DNA of 14,273 nt from Desulfurococcales archaeon (GCA_027048265.1 JALTXS010000092.1:1-14273); one strand, 5' to 3'; positions 1-7,361 are shown, counted from the first letter of the stretch. Notes: generated by a model from the letters alone, not told the origin. Numbers and translations are program-made.

Positions 1-461
1 TGCTCCATCAAGGCGGATCCTCCTCCCGACAGGAGGAGCACAAGAGCGTCTGCCTCTCCCAGACCTCGTGCGAGGCTTAGGATACTCTCAGCGGCCTCCA
101 CGCTTTTGTGGTCAGGCAACGGATGGCCCGCCCTTATGACTTCAACATCGGACCCATCGCAGCCCCTTGGCGCGGGCATGTCCTTGCTGGTAACAATAAT
201 GCTAGTCTCTATACGGGCACCCCTCTCCTCTAGCTTGTTGCACATCCAGTCAAACATGCTAGAAGAGGCCTTACCAACCGCAATCAAGTGTATTCTCCTT
301 TTTCCAATAACAACCTCCTGGCCCCCTACTCTAAGAGTTACACCTGCATCGAATTTGAGATCAATAACGCGATCCATGTACCTTGGGATAGCCAGGCTTT
401 TGACTAAGTGTTCAATCGTTTTATGCACAATATTATTCGACTGGGAAAAGCCTGGCTTCAT
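1..461 (-). CDS. Glycerate 2-kinase (MOFRL/DUF4147 family), N-terminal part, cut by window edge
   Basis: I translated the minus strand from ATG at 461 through 153 open codons to the left edge, with no stop. Visible family marks are AVGKAS (residues 61-66, the conserved Lys region), the AGHPLPD segment near residue 117, and the glycine-rich LLSGGGSALME motif just before the edge. These match the N-terminal domain of archaeal glycerate 2-kinases, which phosphorylate D-glycerate to 2-phosphoglycerate with ATP in the cytoplasm. The family is usually about 400-450 residues, so roughly the first third is present. The start is supported by a GTGAT element just upstream, matching the 16S tail; the next in-frame ATG upstream (473) is followed directly by a stop. 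It diverges from the DUF89 gene. Confident of the family, less so of the exact pathway role. Confidence 0.85.
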   Translation of the reverse strand, partial: MKPGFSQSNNIVHKTIEHLVKSLAIPRYMDRVIDLKFDAGVTLRVGGQEVVIGKRRIHLIAVGKASSSMFDWMCNKLEERGARIETSIIVTSKDMPAPRGCDGSDVEVIRAGHPLPDHKSVEAAESILSLARGLGEADALVLLLSGGGSALME

Positions 462-637
462 GGTCCATCACATGCCCAGCTTCTTTACACGGGATATCAC
501 ATGGAGGGAAAACCAAAATACTGTATCCGAGACACTATTTACCACGCGGATGTTTATTGATCAAACGTTATGGTTGAAAAACTTGACCACAACAACCCTG
601 GTAACAATCACATACACTGCGTGGGGTTGTAGGGGTA

Positions 638-1618
638 GTGAAGCTGTCAATAGAGTTTGTACCATATATCTTGGATCAGAGGGCTAACGAGATAGCCGTC
701 TTCCTGGAGAAAAGTATGGGGGAGAAAATCGACCAGAAACTGCCCCTCGCAATGCTCCACGAAGTAATAGAAGTAATAACCAGCTACACCACACCGGGGT
801 CGGAAGTAACCAGGCTCGCCACAATGTCGTTCAGGAAAGTAAAACAACTACTGGAGAGCGAGGACCCTTACGACATGTTCAAGAAAATGGACCTGAGGGT
901 AGCGAAGGAGGTCATAAAGCAAAAAGTGAAAGAATTAGATAAGGAGGAAAAGCTGGAACGCAAGGTCGAGAAGACCCTCTATCTCTCTACACTGGCTAAT
1001 TCTATAAACACAATATACTCAGGGAGCAGCGAGTTCTTCCGTAGCCATGCAATGGACCTTGACAACGCCGTGGTACGTGGTCTAAAGCCCGAGGAATTCC
1101 TAGAAGATGTAAAGGACCGAAGAATCGCGTACGTGGTTAACAGTCTTGCCGAAATGGTGTTCGACGCGAAGGTTATGGAGCTGCTGTTAGATGACATTGG
1201 AGTGGCCGAGCTGCAGGTCTACGTGAAAACCGACGCATACGCAAACGACGCCACATACAACGATGTAGTGAACAACATAGAGCTTCCACCGCAGGCCGAT
1301 ATAGTCAGAATGGAAACCGACGCAGCAGGCATCGATAAAAACCTCTCCCCCAAACAGGCCATAAAATCCCTGTTGAACTCCGAGGTAATTATCTCCAAAG
1401 GACTCATGAACTACTGTGGTTTCACAAACATGGCCCCGGCCGAGACCCATGCTGCAGGAGATAAGGACCGTATAGCCAAAAAGGTCGAAAGAAAAACGCA
1501 TAATGGCGAAGCAATACCAGTATACTCGTTCATGGTGGTAAGATCAGCTCCAGTGGCGAGGAGGCTGGGTGTCCTAGTCAACACACCTATAGTAAAGAAG
1601 ACATCAATACTACTATAG
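638..1618 (+). CDS. DUF89 / ARMT1-like family protein with degenerate active-site motifs
   Basis: A 326-residue protein starting at GTG with an AGGGGT element 3-8 nt upstream. Its order of landmarks follows archaeal DUF89 (metal-dependent damage-control phosphatase-like) proteins: EFVPY (6-10) where the family has ECxxC; NSINTIYSG around 120; NSLAEMVFD (168-176) where it has DNAGEIVFD; NDAT (203-206); SKGLMNY (253-259); and VRSAPVARRLGV near the C-terminus where it has AKCxPVAxxLGV. The N-terminal Cys pair, the Asp-Asn metal ligands (here Asn168-Ser169) and the late Cys are all replaced, while NDAT and SKG remain. It is therefore probably a diverged paralogue with changed or lost phosphatase activity. 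No signal peptide or membrane segment is seen. The unknown 126-residue gene follows 45 nt downstream on the same strand and may be cotranscribed. Confidence 0.75.
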   Translation: MKLSIEFVPYILDQRANEIAVFLEKSMGEKIDQKLPLAMLHEVIEVITSYTTPGSEVTRLATMSFRKVKQLLESEDPYDMFKKMDLRVAKEVIKQKVKELDKEEKLERKVEKTLYLSTLANSINTIYSGSSEFFRSHAMDLDNAVVRGLKPEEFLEDVKDRRIAYVVNSLAEMVFDAKVMELLLDDIGVAELQVYVKTDAYANDATYNDVVNNIELPPQADIVRMETDAAGIDKNLSPKQAIKSLLNSEVIISKGLMNYCGFTNMAPAETHAAGDKDRIAKKVERKTHNGEAIPVYSFMVVRSAPVARRLGVLVNTPIVKKTSILL

Positions 1619-1663
1619 CGCGAAGGGGACGTCCTTTGGAAAAACCCCGACGCGGGATAGGCA

Positions 1664-2044
1664 TTGATAAAGCGTAGGAAGGGACGAGGAAACATTAAGC
1701 CACGTTTCTATGAGACTATCGATGCTAGGGGAGTAAAGTACGTGAAAGTAACACCCTCTATGCTGCTCTCGGGCTCCCTTATTGGAGAACGAGTATACTT
1801 CAGGGACAGAGTCTCTCAAAAACCCCGCATAGTTACTCGTAGGAAGAATCCCCTGCTAGGAACACCAGAACAGGAGTTCTATACCATTATCAAGACAGAA
1901 AAGGGTATAACAATAGGTTTTCCCGGAGTAGCCCTAGTTAGGATAGGAGAGGATATATCCGTATATGGTTTACAGAGCGACGAAAAACAGGTTGTAGCGG
2001 ACATAATTGAGGGTGAAGAAATGGTATTCGAGATACAAGACTAG
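1664..2044 (+). CDS. Unrecognised 126-residue protein
   Basis: An open frame starting at TTG (1664), the only usable start between the in-frame stop at 1658-1660 and an internal ATG about 30 codons in. I do not recognise the family. The N-terminus is very basic (IKRRKGRG), the middle and C-terminal parts look beta-rich, and the last 20 residues are acidic (IIEGEEMVFEIQD). No Cys pairs, signal peptide or membrane helix is seen. It lies 45 nt after the DUF89 gene on the same strand, so an operon is likely. Its stop overlaps the stop of the convergent decarboxylase alpha gene in a shared CTAG (2041-2044). The codon use matches its neighbours and there is no strong competing frame, so it is probably a real gene. 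A small RNA-binding or regulatory role is possible but not shown. Confidence 0.6.
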   Translation: MIKRRKGRGNIKPRFYETIDARGVKYVKVTPSMLLSGSLIGERVYFRDRVSQKPRIVTRRKNPLLGTPEQEFYTIIKTEKGITIGFPGVALVRIGEDISVYGLQSDEKQVVADIIEGEEMVFEIQD

Positions 2045-3606
2045 ACAGGCATGTTACCATGCTTCTTAGGCGGGGTCCTCACCCTAACTTCCCTCTTACT
2101 CCTCAGCACCTCAAGAGCCCTATAGAGCTTCCTCCTGGTCTCCCGGGGGAATATAATATCGTCAACATACCCCCGTGACGCGGCCATATATGGAGTCGCG
2201 AGCTTCTCCCTATACTCCTTCACAATTTCATCGATATACCTCTTCCTCTCATCGGGGTCCTTTATCTGGGCTATTTGCTTCCTATAAAGAATCTCAACTG
2301 CGCCCTCGGGCCCCATGACAGCTATCTCTGCCGTGGGCCATGCGACCACATAGTCTGCGCCTAGATGTCGGCTGGACATGGCTATATATGCCCCTCCATA
2401 TGCCTTCCTCATTATAACAGTGAGCTTTGGAACAGTGGCCTCACTGTAGGCGTAGAGTATCTTCGCACCATGCCTTATAATGCCGCCATGTTCCTGGACA
2501 GTTCCTGGAAGGAAACCGGGCACATCGACGAGGGTAACAATCGGTATGTTGAACGCATCCAGCGTCCTCACGAACCGTGCTATCTTGTCACTCGAATCAA
2601 TGTCTAAGGAGCCAGCTAGATATGCTGGCTGGTTGGCTACAACTCCTACCACATGGCCTCCTAGACGCGCGAAACCTATGACAGCGTTGGGGGCCCACTT
2701 TGGCTGTATCTCCAGGAAGCTTCCCTTGTCGAACACCCTCTCTATGACCTCTTTAACATCGTAGGGCTTGAGAGGGTCGTCAGGTATTATTGAGTCGAGC
2801 TCCCCATCCTCCCTTTCTGGAGGGTCTCCAGTTTCAATATATGGAGGGTCCTGCAGGTTGTTACTGGGAAGGTAACTCAGTAGCTTCTTTATGAGGTCCA
2901 AAACCTCCTTGTCGTCCTCGCCTACTAGTGAAGCTACACCGCTCTTGGTCTCGTGTACCTCTGCCCCACCTAGGCTGAACTCGTCAACCTCTTCCCCTAT
3001 AGCTGCCTTGACAACCTTGGGGCCCGTTATGAACATGAAGCTAGTTTTCCTAGTCATTAATATGAAGTCCATAAGAGCGGGGCTGTAGACGGCGCCTCCT
3101 GCAGTAGGCCCCATTATGGCGGCTATTTGTGGTATGACTCCCGATGCCTGCACGTTCATGTAGAAAATATCTCCATAGCCCTTCAGGCTATCCACACCCT
3201 CCTGTATCCTGGCACCACCGCTATCGTTCAGGAAGACTATGGGAGCGCCAACTGATAGGGCCATCTGCATTGTCTTGACTATCTTGGCCGCATGCATCTC
3301 ACCAAGGCTTCCTCCAAGGAAAGTGAAGTCCTGTGATACTATGAACACCTTGCGTCCATCTATCCTGCCGAATCCTGTAACCACTCCGTCTCCGAAGGCC
3401 TTCTTCTTATCTAAACCAAACTCGGAGGACCTGTGGGTCACAAACATGTCGATCTCACTGAAGGTGCCTTGGTCGAGGAGGTACTCTATCCTCTCCCTCG
3501 CCGTCATTTTGCCCTTTTGATGTTGTTTTTCAATAGCCTCGGGCCCGCCTCCCAAGAGGGCCTTTTTCCGGCTTTCCTCCAGTTTTTTATAAAGGGTTTC
3601 TCGCAT
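2041..3606 (-). CDS. mmdA: Methylmalonyl-CoA decarboxylase alpha subunit (biotin-dependent carboxyltransferase)
   Basis: A 521-residue acyl-CoA carboxyltransferase of the PccB/MmdA family, close to the usual 510-530. Two crotonase-like halves are seen: the first with SGGARIQEG (130 onward) and the oxyanion-hole turn AGGAVYSPA (G170-G171), the second with PGFLPGT, YGGAYIAMSS (G404-G405) and VMGPEGAVEIL. It would move the carboxyl of (S)-methylmalonyl-CoA to biotin on the gamma subunit, in the cytoplasm. I prefer ATG at 3606, which has GGTGA 8 nt upstream; an ATG at 3633 would add nine residues. The same family serves propionyl/acetyl-CoA carboxylases, but no biotin carboxylase gene is present and the sodium-pump beta subunit is, which favours a decarboxylase. 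It is divergent from the delta-gamma-beta genes rather than in line with them. Substrate assignment is inference from context. Confidence 0.85.
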   Translation of the reverse strand: MRETLYKKLEESRKKALLGGGPEAIEKQHQKGKMTARERIEYLLDQGTFSEIDMFVTHRSSEFGLDKKKAFGDGVVTGFGRIDGRKVFIVSQDFTFLGGSLGEMHAAKIVKTMQMALSVGAPIVFLNDSGGARIQEGVDSLKGYGDIFYMNVQASGVIPQIAAIMGPTAGGAVYSPALMDFILMTRKTSFMFITGPKVVKAAIGEEVDEFSLGGAEVHETKSGVASLVGEDDKEVLDLIKKLLSYLPSNNLQDPPYIETGDPPEREDGELDSIIPDDPLKPYDVKEVIERVFDKGSFLEIQPKWAPNAVIGFARLGGHVVGVVANQPAYLAGSLDIDSSDKIARFVRTLDAFNIPIVTLVDVPGFLPGTVQEHGGIIRHGAKILYAYSEATVPKLTVIMRKAYGGAYIAMSSRHLGADYVVAWPTAEIAVMGPEGAVEILYRKQIAQIKDPDERKRYIDEIVKEYREKLATPYMAASRGYVDDIIFPRETRRKLYRALEVLRSKREVRVRTPPKKHGNMPV

Positions 3607-3661
3607 CTTTTCACTCACCAAAATATCGAGCATTTAGTGTTTTTACGGAAAATGGCCACGT

Positions 3662-3693
3662 TTAACTAATTATGTCTCAATAGCATTAATATT
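3662..3693. promoter_or_regulatory. AT-rich divergent promoter region between decarboxylase alpha and membrane-protein genes
   Basis: Two TATA-like stretches lie back to back. ATTAATATT at 3685-3693 reads rightward, about 35 nt before the ATG of the membrane protein at 3724. On the minus strand ATAATTAGTTAA (3673-3662) lies about 60 nt before the alpha start at 3606. The distances suit archaeal TBP/TFB promoters. This is a pattern call only. Confidence 0.4.
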
Positions 3694-3723
3694 GTTGTAT
3701 ACAAACCCCAAGCGTGTCCGGCT

Positions 3724-4050
3724 ATGGAAGCGGGTCAGAGAAGCATAGCCTACACGCGGATGCTTTTAGGCATACTCGCTATTATTGTGATACTCGCCCC
3801 TTTAAGTCCCTTGAGTACTGCCTGGCGAGAGCTGGTTTACTTGCTGATAGGACTGGCGGGCACAGTGGTGCTTGTATGGTATTCGACTGTAAGTCTCAAC
3901 GAGAAGATTGTCTTCACAGTATTGGCATTGTCTCTCTTCTTTGTAGCGGTTATCCAGGGCAATGGTAGTGTTGCAAAACTTGCCACGGTCATAATAGTCC
4001 TTGTGGCCATATATGCTTGGTTAAAAAGACCTAAGACAGTTACAGAGTAG
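3724..4050 (+). CDS. Small four-helix membrane protein of unknown function in the decarboxylase locus
   Basis: A 108-residue, strongly hydrophobic protein starting at ATG with little 5' leader. Four probable membrane helices are seen at about residues 13-27, 36-54, 61-78 and 83-100, joined by short loops, with a basic tail (KRPKTVTE). I do not recognise the family, and it matches no standard subunit (alpha, beta, gamma, delta, epsilon) of the sodium-pump decarboxylases that I know. It sits between the divergent alpha gene and the delta-gamma-beta genes, 108 nt before delta and on the same strand. Its position suggests an accessory or assembly role in the membrane complex, but that is inference; it could be an unrelated small membrane protein. 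No conserved charged residues stand out inside the helices. Confidence 0.65.
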   Translation: MEAGQRSIAYTRMLLGILAIIVILAPLSPLSTAWRELVYLLIGLAGTVVLVWYSTVSLNEKIVFTVLALSLFFVAVIQGNGSVAKLATVIIVLVAIYAWLKRPKTVTE

Positions 4051-4158
4051 GAAAAACAGTAATTATCTCTCGTGTAAAGAAAATACCATCGTCTCAAAGA
4101 ATCAGATAATTCAAAACAACAAGAACCCCTGTCTTGGGGCCTCGGCGAGGAGGGCGGG

Positions 4159-4611
4159 ATGCTGCATCAAACCGCTTTCAGCGGAGTAGCTTTGGCGGTT
4201 GCTCAGGCAGCAATAGACTACAGCAAGCAGCCCCCACGCGACTTGCAACTGGAGGCGGGCACGAGCCTCGCCATAGCAGGCTTCATAATAACATTCGTCG
4301 TCCTCGGCATATTCACAGTCCTTATAAAAGCAACGAGCCTCTTAGCAGAGAGAATAGAGGCCCGCAAAGCGACGACTATTAAAAAGCCACATGTACGCGA
4401 GGAAAAGCCTGAGTCAGACTTATTACTGTCAGCAGTTGCTGTAGCGGTGGCTCACATTAGGAGGAGGGGCTCACCCCCGGTTATGAGCACTCATAAGATG
4501 GAGGCGCCGGGGCCCGATACATGGGTCTTGGCTGATAGGATATCTGCTTATAGTTTCCTCGAGGCAAGGTTCTCTCTAGAAGAGTACGAGAAGAGGAAGT
4601 GGAGGGAATAG
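4159..4611 (+). CDS. Decarboxylase delta subunit (OadG-like membrane anchor)
   Basis: A 150-residue protein with one membrane helix at about residues 36-58, followed by a basic stop-transfer stretch and a soluble tail. This layout (short outer N-terminus, one helix, variable linker, then an Ala-rich AVAVAVAHIRRR segment near residues 92-103) resembles OadG/MmdD delta subunits, which hold the soluble alpha-gamma part to the beta pump. Sequence similarity in this family is always weak, so the call leans on architecture and on the neighbours. The ATG has a GAGGAGGG element about 5 nt upstream. The stop lies 2 nt before the preferred start of the biotin carrier gene, which implies translational coupling. 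The N-terminal 35 residues before the helix are longer than in typical OadG and are not a cleavable signal as far as I can see. Confidence 0.6.
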   Translation: MLHQTAFSGVALAVAQAAIDYSKQPPRDLQLEAGTSLAIAGFIITFVVLGIFTVLIKATSLLAERIEARKATTIKKPHVREEKPESDLLLSAVAVAVAHIRRRGSPPVMSTHKMEAPGPDTWVLADRISAYSFLEARFSLEEYEKRKWRE

Positions 4612-4613
4612 GA

Positions 4614-5090
4614 ATGGGCGGTGGAGACGAATATAGGGTAAGGGTAGGTGACCGCGAATACAGGGCGAAAATCGTGGATGCGAGCGAGGTTAGAGTGACA
4701 GTGGAGGTAGAGGGGAGGCGCTTCGTCGTTGAATTTCCCGGCGTGACACGCGTGCCACGAGTTGTAGAAGAGGGAAAGCATATCGTGAGGGGTAGTGAAC
4801 AAACACTGAAGAAGCAGCATGAGACTTTTGTTGCAGCTCCTCCAAAAACTGTCGAAGCACCCCAAACAGCGGCGGCAGGCAAGGTTATACGAAGTAATGT
4901 CCCTGGAAAGGTTGTAGAGGTGCTGAAACATGAGGGGGACCATGTCTCGGTAAATGAGACCGTGCTAAAGATGGAGTCTATGAAGATGATAATAGAGATA
5001 AAGAGCCCCTACGAGGGAAGGATAAAGAAGCTTCACGTAAAGGCGGGAGAATATGTTAACCCGGGCACCGTTCTCGCGGAGCTGGAGTAA
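4614..5090 (+). CDS. Biotin carrier (gamma) subunit of the sodium-pump decarboxylase
   Basis: A 158-residue biotinyl protein. A beta-rich N-terminal part (about 1-55) is followed by a Pro/Ala linker (about 70-87) and a C-terminal biotinyl/lipoyl domain (about 88-158). The biotin site reads ESMKM with Lys124, 35 residues from the C-terminus as is usual; the standard motif is EAMKM, so Ala is Ser here. Carboxyl-biotin would shuttle between the alpha carboxyltransferase and the beta channel. I chose ATG 4614 because GGAGG (4601-4605) lies 8 nt upstream; an upstream GTG at 4599 overlaps the delta gene and lies before that site. It is coupled to delta (2 nt gap) and followed 88 nt later by beta. 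No biotin protein ligase gene is in the window. Confidence 0.85.
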   Translation: MGGGDEYRVRVGDREYRAKIVDASEVRVTVEVEGRRFVVEFPGVTRVPRVVEEGKHIVRGSEQTLKKQHETFVAAPPKTVEAPQTAAAGKVIRSNVPGKVVEVLKHEGDHVSVNETVLKMESMKMIIEIKSPYEGRIKKLHVKAGEYVNPGTVLAELE

Positions 5091-5178
5091 TAGAGTTGAG
5101 TTGCCCATCTGTGTCGTTTCTCATAATCCAAGAGCATGTTTCCTTACATAGACGACGAAGGTATGGAGGGTGTCTAGA

Positions 5179-6426
5179 ATGGTCCTGGGGGCAACCGAGG
5201 CCTTCATATCATACCTGACAACCACTGGTGTTGCTGGTCTCACCCCTCTCCATGTGCTCTTTATAGGCATAGGTAGCGTATTCATTTACCTTGGAGTTTT
5301 CAAAAAGGTGGAACCACTACTCCTTATAGGCATTGGTTCTGGCATGATACTCGCCAACATACCAAACTCGTTCATAGCAGGCCCCCCGCCCGACCCTAAC
5401 TTGCCCACGGGTATACTTTTCGCATTCTACCAGAAACTTATAGTAGAGACGCCCGTGGTCCCACTGCTCATATTCTTCGGGCTTGGAACCCTCACCGACT
5501 TCAGACCACTACTGGGGCAACCCTATACGTTTCTCCTGGGTGCGGCTGCCCAGTTAGGTGTTTTCGTCTCTATGTATGGGGCCCTTCTAATGGGATTCGA
5601 CCTTAACGTAGCAGCTGCGATAGGCATCATAGGGGGAGCGGAGGGCCCCACGACCCTCTACACGGCTGCGAGAATAGCTCCCTACTACCTAGGCCCAATA
5701 GCGCTAGCCTGCTACTCTTACATGGCTCTGGTACCCCTAATTCAGCCCCCCCTCATAAGGCTCCTGCCTAAGAAGCATCGTATGGTTAGAATGGAGCCTC
5801 CTAGGCAACCCAGTCAGCTAGAGGTAATTCTCTTCCCTATACTCTTGCTAACAATAGGCACCTTAGTAGCGCCTACAGCAGCTGCACTAATAGGGATGTT
5901 TGCCCTCGGTAACCTGTTGAGAGAAAGCGGCATAGTAGAGGTTGTAGAGAGGCTGGCGAAGACAGCGGGCAACCAGCTAATGGATGTCATGATAGTGATT
6001 CTAACAATAACCATAGGGAGCACCATGAGTGTGGATATGATGAAATATTATGTGAGCTACATGCAGAGCCTCGGCTTCGACATAACCCTGGGAGAGTACC
6101 TGCTAAATGCCGCGAAGATATACGTGTGGGGCATAATAGCGTTCATAGCAGGAACAGCTGGTGGACTGGTGTTTGGAGAACTTCTCTACTATGTTACCAA
6201 AGGAAAGGTAAACCCGGTTATAGGGGCAGCCGGCGTGTCAGCCGTGCCTATGGCTGCCAGGGTCGCGCAGAAAGAGGTCCAGCGTCTCGACCCTCAGAAC
6301 ATCATCATAATGAACGCGATGGGCCCGAATCTTGCCGGTGCAATTGGGGCAGCAATAGTTGCGGGCGTCTATATAGGCTATGTAGAGCACTTCTATGCAT
6401 CCTATCAGGCGGGAGCCATACCCTAG
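5179..6426 (+). CDS. mmdB: Sodium-pump decarboxylase beta subunit (OadB/MmdB/GcdB family)
   Basis: A 415-residue polytopic membrane protein, of normal family length, with hydrophobic helices throughout. The C-terminal signature NPVIGAAGVSAVPMAARV is intact; Asn345, Ser354 and Arg361 have exactly the spacing of the functional Asn373, Ser382 and Arg389 of Klebsiella OadB. In the first half the ion-binding loop reads GGAEGPT with Glu155 where nearly all family members have Asp (Asp203 in OadB). The protein decarboxylates carboxybiotin on the gamma subunit and couples this to sodium export. ATG 5179 is chosen because GGAGG (5165-5169) lies 9 nt before it; the GTG at 5170 directly abuts that site. 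The Asp-to-Glu change could alter ion affinity or choice. Family assignment is firm; substrate of the whole complex is inferred. Confidence 0.92.
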   Translation: MVLGATEAFISYLTTTGVAGLTPLHVLFIGIGSVFIYLGVFKKVEPLLLIGIGSGMILANIPNSFIAGPPPDPNLPTGILFAFYQKLIVETPVVPLLIFFGLGTLTDFRPLLGQPYTFLLGAAAQLGVFVSMYGALLMGFDLNVAAAIGIIGGAEGPTTLYTAARIAPYYLGPIALACYSYMALVPLIQPPLIRLLPKKHRMVRMEPPRQPSQLEVILFPILLLTIGTLVAPTAAALIGMFALGNLLRESGIVEVVERLAKTAGNQLMDVMIVILTITIGSTMSVDMMKYYVSYMQSLGFDITLGEYLLNAAKIYVWGIIAFIAGTAGGLVFGELLYYVTKGKVNPVIGAAGVSAVPMAARVAQKEVQRLDPQNIIIMNAMGPNLAGAIGAAIVAGVYIGYVEHFYASYQAGAIP

Positions 6427-6482
6427 AGCCGAGGAGGATATAAGCTGCTGGGTTTTTAGGGAGTAGGGTACTAGGGTTCCGG
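6427..6482. terminator. Short convergent spacer with T-run
   Basis: A 56-nt spacer between the convergent beta pump and P-loop genes. It contains a TTTTT run at about 6452-6457 just downstream of the beta stop, suitable as a weak archaeal oligo-T terminator for the plus strand. No clear hairpin is seen. Confidence 0.3.
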
Positions 6483-7160
6483 CTACCTGTGAATCTGTAT
6501 TTTTCTACTAATCCGCTCCTTTTCCCACATGTTGTAAACTCTAGTCATGGACTCCCTGACCTTGGAATATCTTTTCTCCACTTCCTCGCTAGCTCTTATC
6601 CTAATGATACTCCTAGCCAGCCTACCTCCTATAGTCCCAAGGTACTCGCTAAGCCTCTGGTCTATAAATTCAATGTAGTCAACCCTGGCCTCCTCCGACA
6701 CACTGAACCGGGCCCTACTCTTTATCCGCTCGATTACAATATCAAGGTCATCTGCCTCCAGATACACCATTAGGTCAACGGGTGGTAACAGCTCTATTAT
6801 CTTGACAAACGCGTCTAGGACCTGCTCTATCTTTCTAGGCGTGAAGCCACCTTTTCTAAGCCAGTACTCGGTATAAGGGAGCACCACCAGGGGGTGGCTG
6901 TCGAAAACTAGTTTCACATCATCATTGGTGTTAAGAGCTGCGAGGAAACTGTTAACATAGGTCGTGAAAAATAGTGTCTGACGCTCCACAGGAGGTAACC
7001 CGAAGGCTATGTCTATGGCCTCGACACTCTGCATCCTAAAACCGTCTCTTAACGCCCTTCTAGCGGTAGTGGTCTTGCCCGAGCCGTGAACGCCCACAAA
7101 CGATACTGTGAAAGGCAAACCAACCCCCCTGTACCATAGTTTTGTAGCACCTAGTAACAT
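6483..7160 (-). CDS. P-loop kinase-like ATPase (deoxynucleoside/thymidylate kinase-like fold)
   Basis: A 225-residue protein with a clear Walker A motif GVHGSGKT (23-30). Later features fit the nucleoside/nucleotide kinase-like P-loop class: FDSHPLVVLP around the middle in the position of the DR/DxxP motif, and an LEADDLDIVIERIKSRAR segment resembling a strand followed by an Arg-rich lid. The acceptor substrate cannot be told, so no symbol is given. The ATG at 7160 has no ribosome binding site; an internal TTG at 7118, five residues before the Walker strand, has an AGGGGGGTT element close upstream and may be the real start, giving 211 residues. TTTTATCC on the minus strand near 7235 could be a TATA box. 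It is convergent with the beta pump and diverges from tRNA-His; no functional link to either is visible. Confidence 0.65.
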   Translation of the reverse strand: MLLGATKLWYRGVGLPFTVSFVGVHGSGKTTTARRALRDGFRMQSVEAIDIAFGLPPVERQTLFFTTYVNSFLAALNTNDDVKLVFDSHPLVVLPYTEYWLRKGGFTPRKIEQVLDAFVKIIELLPPVDLMVYLEADDLDIVIERIKSRARFSVSEEARVDYIEFIDQRLSEYLGTIGGRLARSIIRIRASEEVEKRYSKVRESMTRVYNMWEKERISRKIQIHR

Positions 7161-7327
7161 GAACCGGCAAATTCAGGAAAGTTACGAGCAGAGTGGATAA
7201 CACTAGGAGATCCGATCAGCCTGGTTGGATAAAACGGTTACACACGCGCTCAGCCTCCTTAAAATATTAGGCCGTTGAGGGAGAAAGCTTGGACGATAAT
7301 ACTCTGAAATAATCGCCTCTCGTGACC

Positions 7328-7335
7328 TTTAATAA
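7328..7335 (+). promoter_or_regulatory. TATA-like box upstream of tRNA-His leader
   Basis: TTTAATAA lies 100 nt before the tRNA. With the usual distance of about 25 bp, transcription would begin near 7355, leaving an unusually long leader of about 80 nt, which is the structured stretch at 7362-7438. A second TATA-like stretch, TTAAAATATT near 7260, is further away. Confidence 0.35.
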
Positions 7336-7361
7336 CCGTGCTAGGCTAGAGTAGTTGTTGC

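Noticed and set aside
106..687. Long plus-strand open frame over the left end
   Set aside because: It lies antisense to the glycerate 2-kinase, whose minus-strand translation has clear family motifs; the plus-strand product has no recognisable features.
2041..3606. Acetyl/propionyl-CoA carboxylase beta subunit as the main call
   Set aside because: No biotin carboxylase is encoded nearby and an ion-pump beta subunit is, so decarboxylase is the better reading; a shared role is kept open as a finding.
4599..4613. Upstream GTG start for the biotin carrier
   Set aside because: It precedes the GGAGG site that fits ATG 4614 and would overlap the delta gene.
5170..5178. Upstream GTG start for the beta pump
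   Set aside because: It abuts the GGAGG site with no spacing; ATG 5179 has the normal 9-nt gap.
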